Assembly: GCA_034370385.1 (NCBI GenBank)
Contig: JAXMKZ010000042.1
Span: forward strand, 1-42,980
Length of the DNA stretch: 42,980 nucleotides
Source of the DNA: Coriobacteriia bacterium
Lineage (GTDB): Bacteria > Actinomycetota > Coriobacteriia > Anaerosomatales > PHET01
Direction: 5' to 3'
Part shown: positions 39,212-42,980 of the stretch, in pieces
How the letters are laid out: each line of letters starts with the position of its first letter
Position numbering within the stretch: the stretch's first letter is position 1
Translations under genes and position numbers: made by a program
Notes under the pieces: generated by a model
The model's database searches: none
Told to the model about the DNA's origin: nothing
Seen by the model: the letters and a program-made list of their open reading frames with translations, nothing else

Positions 39212-39257
39212 ACGCGGGTGTGGCGGAATGGCAGACGCGCATGGTTCAGGTCCATGT
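39212..39257 (+). repeat. 46-bp direct repeat, copy 1 (5' half of tRNA-Leu)
   Basis: Bases 39212-39257, covering 2 nt of leader and the tRNA up to the base of the variable arm, are identical to 41745-41790 in the same orientation. Confidence 0.9.
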
Positions 39258-39299
39258 GGGGGCAACCCCGTGAAGGTTCAACTCCTTTCACCCGCACCA
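39214..39299 (+). tRNA. tRNA-Leu (anticodon CAG)
   Basis: 86 nt with encoded CCA. Acceptor GCGGGTG pairs with CACCCGC, discriminator A. The anticodon stem CATGG/CCATG encloses TT-CAG-GT. The long variable arm (GTGGGGGCAACCCCGTG) marks a class II tRNA, and the T arm reads AAGGTTCAACTCCTT. All arms pair properly. It has its own promoter and terminator. Confidence 0.95.
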
Positions 39300-39310
39300 C
39301 AACGAAGACC

Positions 39311-39350
39311 AGTGCCTTCCGCATTCGTACGCGGAAGGCACTTTTGTCTT
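39311..39350 (+). terminator. Rho-independent terminator after tRNA-Leu
   Basis: AGTGCCTTCCGC (39311-39322), an 8-nt loop, GCGGAAGGCACT (39331-39342), then TTTTGTCTT. A perfect 12-bp stem with a T-rich tail. Confidence 0.85.
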
Positions 39351-39397
39351 CTGTGCGCGATTGCAGTTGCGGATGAGACGCTGCGGTAGAGAATCGC

Positions 39398-39970
39398 CTA
39401 CTCGAACATCTTGCCCATGAGGAGGTTCGCGATTTCTGCGCCCAAGGCCTCTGCATCGTCTCCATACACCGCCGGCGGCCAGTCGATGCGGATGACCGCA
39501 TCCCCGCGAAGCACGATCACTCCGACGTTGTCATTGGGGAACGAGCACGCGATGGCGGCGTCGCCAAGTCCCGGGACGTCACGGATGGTTGCTTCTTCCG
39601 TGAACTGCTTGTTCGATTCGAAGCCCTCTTCGCCACCCGCTACGTCCACCGAGATGAAGAGCTTCGAGTTCGGAGCTCCGTCATTCGTGTAGCCGGCCTT
39701 CGGCTTGCCGTTCTGTGCCGCGCTGCTGGCCTCAGGGAAGTAGGTCATCTTCTTCCCGGTGACGGCGCCCACGTCCTCCGGTGTGATGATGTCGTTGATT
39801 GCCCAGCCGTCCTCCAGTTTGATGACCGCAGGGGCCTGTGCGGGAGCTTCGGATGCGTCGGGCGCGGTTTCGCTACCCGTAGGCGGGGGAGCCTCAGTCG
39901 CTCCGCCACCGCAGCCCGAGATGATCACAGCACAGAGCAGTAGGACCGTAAACGCGATTCGTGAGTGCAC
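39398..39970 (-). CDS. Lipoprotein of unknown function
   Basis: 190 aa from GTG 39970 (GGGAGG 8 nt upstream). Lipobox VIISGC gives a lipid-anchored Cys20 followed by a Gly/Pro/Ala-rich linker. The folded part has DIITPEDVGAVTGKKMTYFP, GFESNKQFTEEATIRDVPGL, a Cys in AIACSFPND and VIVLRGDAVIRIDWPPA, similar in style to DUF3558-type sensor lipoproteins, though I cannot assign it. Single gene, convergent with tRNA-Leu. Confidence 0.75.
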   Translation of the reverse strand: MHSRIAFTVLLLCAVIISGCGGGATEAPPPTGSETAPDASEAPAQAPAVIKLEDGWAINDIITPEDVGAVTGKKMTYFPEASSAAQNGKPKAGYTNDGAPNSKLFISVDVAGGEEGFESNKQFTEEATIRDVPGLGDAAIACSFPNDNVGVIVLRGDAVIRIDWPPAVYGDDAEALGAEIANLLMGKMFE

Positions 39971-40107
39971 GTCTTTCGCCTCCCCGCGAGAGAGCAGCCG
40001 TCAAGGAATTGTGTACCCGGAATCGGACTCTTCACTCGAGCACGGGACGGTGATGCGACGGTCGTTCCCGCTCCGGGGCTGGAAGACATCGTGAGTTCAC
40101 CGTCCAG

Positions 40108-40304
40108 TTAGGCGATGTGCTCGCTTATGTTGAACAGTCCGAAGCCCCCACCCTCAAGGAGCGTTGACTCCCGTTCTTCAGGGTCGAACCCCGCACCGTC
40201 GTCACTGACGGTGAGTCGGAATTCGCCGCCGTGTCTGAGATTCGGATGCCGGTCCGTGTCCCCATGTGCGCCTTCCCCAGTTTGGCGTCTAGATGAACCC
40301 TATC
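40108..40304 (-). pseudogene. Histidine-kinase ATPase-domain remnant
   Basis: On the minus strand about 65 codons read as the end of a HATPase_c domain: RHGGEFRLTVSDDGAGFDP (G1 box), then EGGGFGLFNISEHIA and TAA at 40108. Kinases of the NarX/PAS type have FGLFSIRERL here and continue further. Upstream the frame closes at a TAG near 40305, with no start and no His box. It is therefore a decayed fragment with both ends lost. The rest of the 468-nt gap (39971-40438) shows only probable promoters and no other gene. Confidence 0.6.
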
Positions 40305-40438
40305 AGTGCTCCATCGGCATTGTCTTCCGTGGACTCGATAGGCCGCTACGACTACCGTTCGCCAGCCCATGATGATGCCCGTCCTCAATGGTGCCGATAC
40401 ACATAGTGTAGGACCAGAGGCTTGACCAAGGAGGCACC

Positions 40439-41743
40439 ATGAGTAGTCAGCAGACTACTCGGCGCCCGTGCAACCCCAGTATCATCCACGCAATTGCGGA
40501 ACTCACACGTGACGCGTGCCTGGTCATGGACACCGATGCCGTGATTCTCGAGGCCAATGACGAGGCCGCACGGCTGTACGGGTACCGAGCCGAGGAACTC
40601 ATCGGCATGCACGTATCACGGCTGTGCACGGAGGAGTCAAGCCGGGCGCCCTGCGACGTACCCTCGACGGCGCGTGGCGAGGGGCTGCTGGCTCCTTCGA
40701 CCCACGTGCGCAAGGATGGCACCGCGTTTCCGGTCGAGGTCGGCTGGAAGCAGAGTTCCGTCGGCTGCTGCGAGCTGCTGGTAGCGCACGTTCGCGACAT
40801 CGGTGAACGCGTACGGCTTGAGGCAGAGTTGCACCTCAGATCCGATGTGCTCGACGCCGTTCTGGACCCGATCATTGTCCACGATCTCGAGGGCAACCTC
40901 GTGCTTGCGAACAGCGCAGCCGCCGCTTCCGCAGGCATGACCCCCGAGGAGTTCATGCTGCTGGGACCTTGGGAATGGCTGGCCGAGGACGCCCGGAGCA
41001 CAGCCCCTGAACGTCTGACACTCCTTCTGGAGGAGGGCTCACGTGTCTTCGAGAGTCAGGACACATCGGCAGAGGGTGAAACGTATCCTGTCGAGGTCCA
41101 CGCGAGCGTCGTGCAACTGGGTGAGGACGCGGCGGTCATCTCGGTGGTGCGAGACATCACGGAACGCGTCAAGGCCAACGAGGCGATACACCGGATGGCG
41201 TTGAGCGATCCGCTCACCGGCCTTTCGAACCGCGCTCACTTCGAGCAAGCGCTGGAGCTGGCGATCGCCGATGCGCGCCGCCACGGAGACGCCCTAGCGG
41301 TGCTGTTCTTGGACCTGGACGATTTCAAGCCGGTGAACGATCGGTTGGGCCATGCGGCGGGCGACCAGGTTCTGGTCGAGCTGGCCCGGAGCTTGAAATC
41401 CGGCCTGCGTACGACCGATACCGTGGCCCGCATGGGCGGCGACGAGTTCGCGGTCATCCTTCCCCGGCTCTCAGAAGCCGAGTCGATCCACGCGGCGGCC
41501 CGCAAGGTCGCCAGGTGCGCTGCGAAACCTACCCGCATTTCAGGTCAGGACATCTCGGTCACCGCCAGCATAGGTGCCGCGCTGTTCGACCCCCGGCACG
41601 ATGATGCGGACACCCTTCTCGCGAAGGCAGACAGCGCGATGTACGCGGCGAAGCGTGAAGGCGTGGTCTGGCGCGTGTGGGGCGAGGAACTGCAGGCCAC
41701 CGCCGTGCTTCCGATGCGTCGAGAATCGGCGGGCGCTGCCTGA
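40439..41743 (+). CDS. PAS–PAS–GGDEF diguanylate cyclase
   Basis: 434 aa from ATG 40439 (AAGGAGG 5 nt upstream). Two PAS domains (about 15-130, with ANDEAARLYGYRAEELIGM; about 140-260, with LANSAAAASAGMTPEEF) carry PAC-like ends (VAHVRDIGER, ISVVRDITER). The GGDEF domain (about 265-425) has SDPLTGLSNRAHFE, FLDLDDFKPVNDRLGHAAGD, the intact MGGDEFAVILPRL and an RxxD inhibitory site (RTTD) five residues before GGDEF. No membrane segments, so a cytosolic sensor making cyclic di-GMP. The stop is followed 1 nt later by the tRNA-Leu fragment. Confidence 0.95.
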   Translation: MSSQQTTRRPCNPSIIHAIAELTRDACLVMDTDAVILEANDEAARLYGYRAEELIGMHVSRLCTEESSRAPCDVPSTARGEGLLAPSTHVRKDGTAFPVEVGWKQSSVGCCELLVAHVRDIGERVRLEAELHLRSDVLDAVLDPIIVHDLEGNLVLANSAAAASAGMTPEEFMLLGPWEWLAEDARSTAPERLTLLLEEGSRVFESQDTSAEGETYPVEVHASVVQLGEDAAVISVVRDITERVKANEAIHRMALSDPLTGLSNRAHFEQALELAIADARRHGDALAVLFLDLDDFKPVNDRLGHAAGDQVLVELARSLKSGLRTTDTVARMGGDEFAVILPRLSEAESIHAAARKVARCAAKPTRISGQDISVTASIGAALFDPRHDDADTLLAKADSAMYAAKREGVVWRVWGEELQATAVLPMRRESAGAA

Positions 41744-41744
41744 G

Positions 41745-41790
41745 ACGCGGGTGTGGCGGAATGGCAGACGCGCATGGTTCAGGTCCATGT
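41745..41790 (+). pseudogene. Truncated tRNA-Leu (46-bp direct repeat, copy 2)
   Basis: Exact copy of 39212-39257: acceptor 5' strand, D arm and anticodon arm with CAG. It stops at CCATGT and continues ACCCGTGCGC, which vaguely resembles the acceptor 3' end, so variable and T arms are missing. It cannot fold into a tRNA. It lies right behind the GGDEF gene and before the ice-binding-like gene. It could be an integration scar or the product of an internal deletion. Confidence 0.85.
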
Positions 41791-41912
41791 ACCCGTGCGC
41801 ATCGTAACCGACTCGCCAGCACGAATTGGCCAGGAGAACGCGCCTGAAGCCTCCGGGTGCCGTCCGCATAGGGTTGAGTGCTGCTGGTGGCGGGTATGAA
41901 GAAACAAACTTA

Positions 41913-41942
41913 CCAAGGTATCACTAGGGAACCCTGCCTTGG
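41913..41942 (+). promoter_or_regulatory. Possible structured leader before the ice-binding-like gene
   Basis: CCAAGG (41913-41918) pairs with CCTTGG (41937-41942), enclosing a smaller AGGG-AA-CCCT hairpin (41926-41935). It ends 22 nt before the start codon. It does not match a riboswitch class I know. Confidence 0.3.
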
Positions 41943-41964
41943 AAGCTCTATGTTTGGGGATATC

Positions 41965-42980
41965 ATGAATTCGGCCCAATCCGTCCGACTTAGCCATCTG
42001 TCGAGGCATGCGATTTCGTGGGGGCTGGTTTTTGCTCTGCTCGTTCTGCCGTTTGGACTTCAGCACGCGACCCCTGTCACTGCTCTGGCGGCAGACGCAC
42101 CGCTCAACTTGGGGGCAGCCTCATCCTTCGCGGTGCTGGCTGGCTCCACGATCACCAATACGGGGCCGACGACAATCAGCGGCTTGGCCGGTGGAGACAT
42201 CGGCGTGTCTCCGGGCACGGCGATCACCGGCTTCCCGCCTGGGGTGATATCTGGCGTCATGCATTCAGCAGACGCTGCCGCCAGCCAGGCCCAGACGGCA
42301 TTGACCGCCGCGTACCTCGATGCCGCAGGCCGTTCGACGACTCAGGACCTCACCGGCCAAGACCTGGGCGGACTTACGTTGACGCCGGGAGTCTACTCGT
42401 TCAGCTCGTCGGCGCAGTTGACAGGCCAGCTCACTCTCAACGGTCTGGGCAATCCGGACGCCGTCTTCATATTCAAGATCGGCACGACCCTTACCACAGC
42501 GTCAAACAGCAGCGTCGTGTTCATCAACGGCGCCCAGTCTTGCAACGTCTACTGGCAGGTCGGCAGTTCCGCGACCTTGGGATCGGGCACTCAGTTCAAG
42601 GGGAACATCCTTGCGCTGACGTCGATCACTCTAGTCACGGGTGCAGCGGTTGACGGGCGACTTCTTGCGCGCAACGGTGCAGTCACCCTCGACTCCAATG
42701 TGATCCGAAACGATGTCTGTTCATCGGCAGCAACCCTTCACGTGATCAAGCACGACATCAACGACAGAGGGGGAACGTCGGTCGCATCGGACTACAACGT
42801 TCACGTCAAATCGGGAGGCACCGACGTCGTCGGTAGTCCGGCCGCCGGTGCTGAATCGCCGGGAACGACCTACACGGTCCCCGCCGGTACCTACGCGGTG
42901 AGCGAGGACGCCTCGGCCGCGTACACCGCGACGTTCAGCGGCGATGGTGACGCGAACGGCAACATCACGCTGGCTCCGGG
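41965..42980 (+). CDS. Ice-binding-like (DUF3494) secreted protein, 3' end beyond window
   Basis: At least 338 aa; the frame is still open at the window end. The ATG at 41965 has GGGGA 5 nt upstream; an in-frame ATG at 41950 is the alternative. A signal peptide (SWGLVFALLVLPFGLQHA ... ALA) is followed by the DUF3494 ice-binding beta-solenoid (about 45-250): LGAASSFAVLAGSTITNTG, GVSPGTAITGFPPG, LGGLTLTPGVYSFSSSAQLT, CNVYWQVGSSATLGSGTQFK and GRLLARNGAVTLDSNVI. An Ig-like/prealbumin domain then begins (LHVIKHDINDRGGTSVASDY, TYTVPAGTYAVSED). Such proteins bind ice or act as surface adhesins. It stands just after the tRNA-Leu fragment. Confidence 0.9.
   Translation, partial: MNSAQSVRLSHLSRHAISWGLVFALLVLPFGLQHATPVTALAADAPLNLGAASSFAVLAGSTITNTGPTTISGLAGGDIGVSPGTAITGFPPGVISGVMHSADAAASQAQTALTAAYLDAAGRSTTQDLTGQDLGGLTLTPGVYSFSSSAQLTGQLTLNGLGNPDAVFIFKIGTTLTTASNSSVVFINGAQSCNVYWQVGSSATLGSGTQFKGNILALTSITLVTGAAVDGRLLARNGAVTLDSNVIRNDVCSSAATLHVIKHDINDRGGTSVASDYNVHVKSGGTDVVGSPAAGAESPGTTYTVPAGTYAVSEDASAAYTATFSGDGDANGNITLAP

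Noticed and set aside
40125-40388. 87-aa minus-strand ORF
   Set aside because: A different minus frame (40108-40304) carries the histidine-kinase G boxes; this one only overlaps it.
41745-41830. Second functional tRNA-Leu
   Set aside because: Only the 5' 46 nt are present; variable and T arms and a proper acceptor 3' strand are missing.
42018-42653. 211-aa plus-strand ORF near the window end
   Set aside because: Wrong frame of the ice-binding-like gene, whose true frame stays open to the window end.
1-42980. CRISPR arrays, transposases, integrases or rRNA genes
   Set aside because: No regularly spaced repeats, recombinase motifs or rRNA sequence were seen on either strand.

Overview
The window is GC-rich and densely coded, with ATG, GTG and TTG starts and many 4-nt gene overlaps. 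The fha–PP2C–SEDS/PBP–PASTA-kinase cluster is an actinobacterial signature. The fusion of the SEDS and penicillin-binding proteins, the selenocysteine peroxiredoxin, the MinD/NifX-type metal-cluster genes, the polyferredoxin and the radical SAM genes together suggest an anaerobic member of the Actinomycetota, probably a Coriobacteriia/Anaerosomatales-type lineage. The taxonomic placement is inference.

Left part (1–9.4 kb): a NapH/NapG-like polyferredoxin cut by the window edge; an orphan AAA+ ATPase (AAA_14/DUF4143) preceded by an array of AAGGGTA palindromes; an Asp-nucleophile alpha/beta hydrolase overlapping a hybrid histidine kinase; a REC–HD-GYP c-di-GMP phosphodiesterase; and a pair of radical SAM-type genes, one with a degenerate cluster motif and one B12-binding. 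A short ZIP-transporter remnant follows.

Middle part (9.4–18.2 kb): a peroxiredoxin whose peroxidatic cysteine codon is an in-frame UGA followed by a SECIS-like hairpin, so it is best read as a selenoprotein (prxU type). Next comes a minus-strand operon of padR, a DUF5320 gene, two NifX-like genes and two MinD-like ATPases with ferredoxin inserts. It resembles the Desulfovibrio orange-protein (Mo/Cu cluster) genes and sits beside a MoaE-like gene. A good promoter (TTGACA-17-TATAGT) with a palindrome over the -10 drives it. A marR–RND efflux pair follows, also with a clear promoter.

18.2–28.4 kb is a minus-strand cell-wall and signalling operon: Ser/Thr kinase, FhaA-type protein, FhaB-type protein, PP2C phosphatase, FtsW/RodA–PBP fusion, PASTA kinase and an HMA-like membrane protein. 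The first four genes overlap by 4 nt at each junction.

28.4–43.0 kb is more accessory. It holds small secreted and membrane proteins (including a paralogous pair of secreted beta-domain proteins), a thymidylate-kinase-like protein, a DUF5684 protein, a divergent AcuC-type deacetylase / Pat-like acyl-CoA ligase–acetyltransferase pair, a tRNA-Leu(CAG) with promoter and terminator, a sensor-kinase remnant, a PAS–GGDEF diguanylate cyclase, a 46-bp repeat of the tRNA-Leu 5' half, and an ice-binding-like (DUF3494) secreted protein that runs off the window end. No CRISPR array, rRNA, transposase or integrase was seen.
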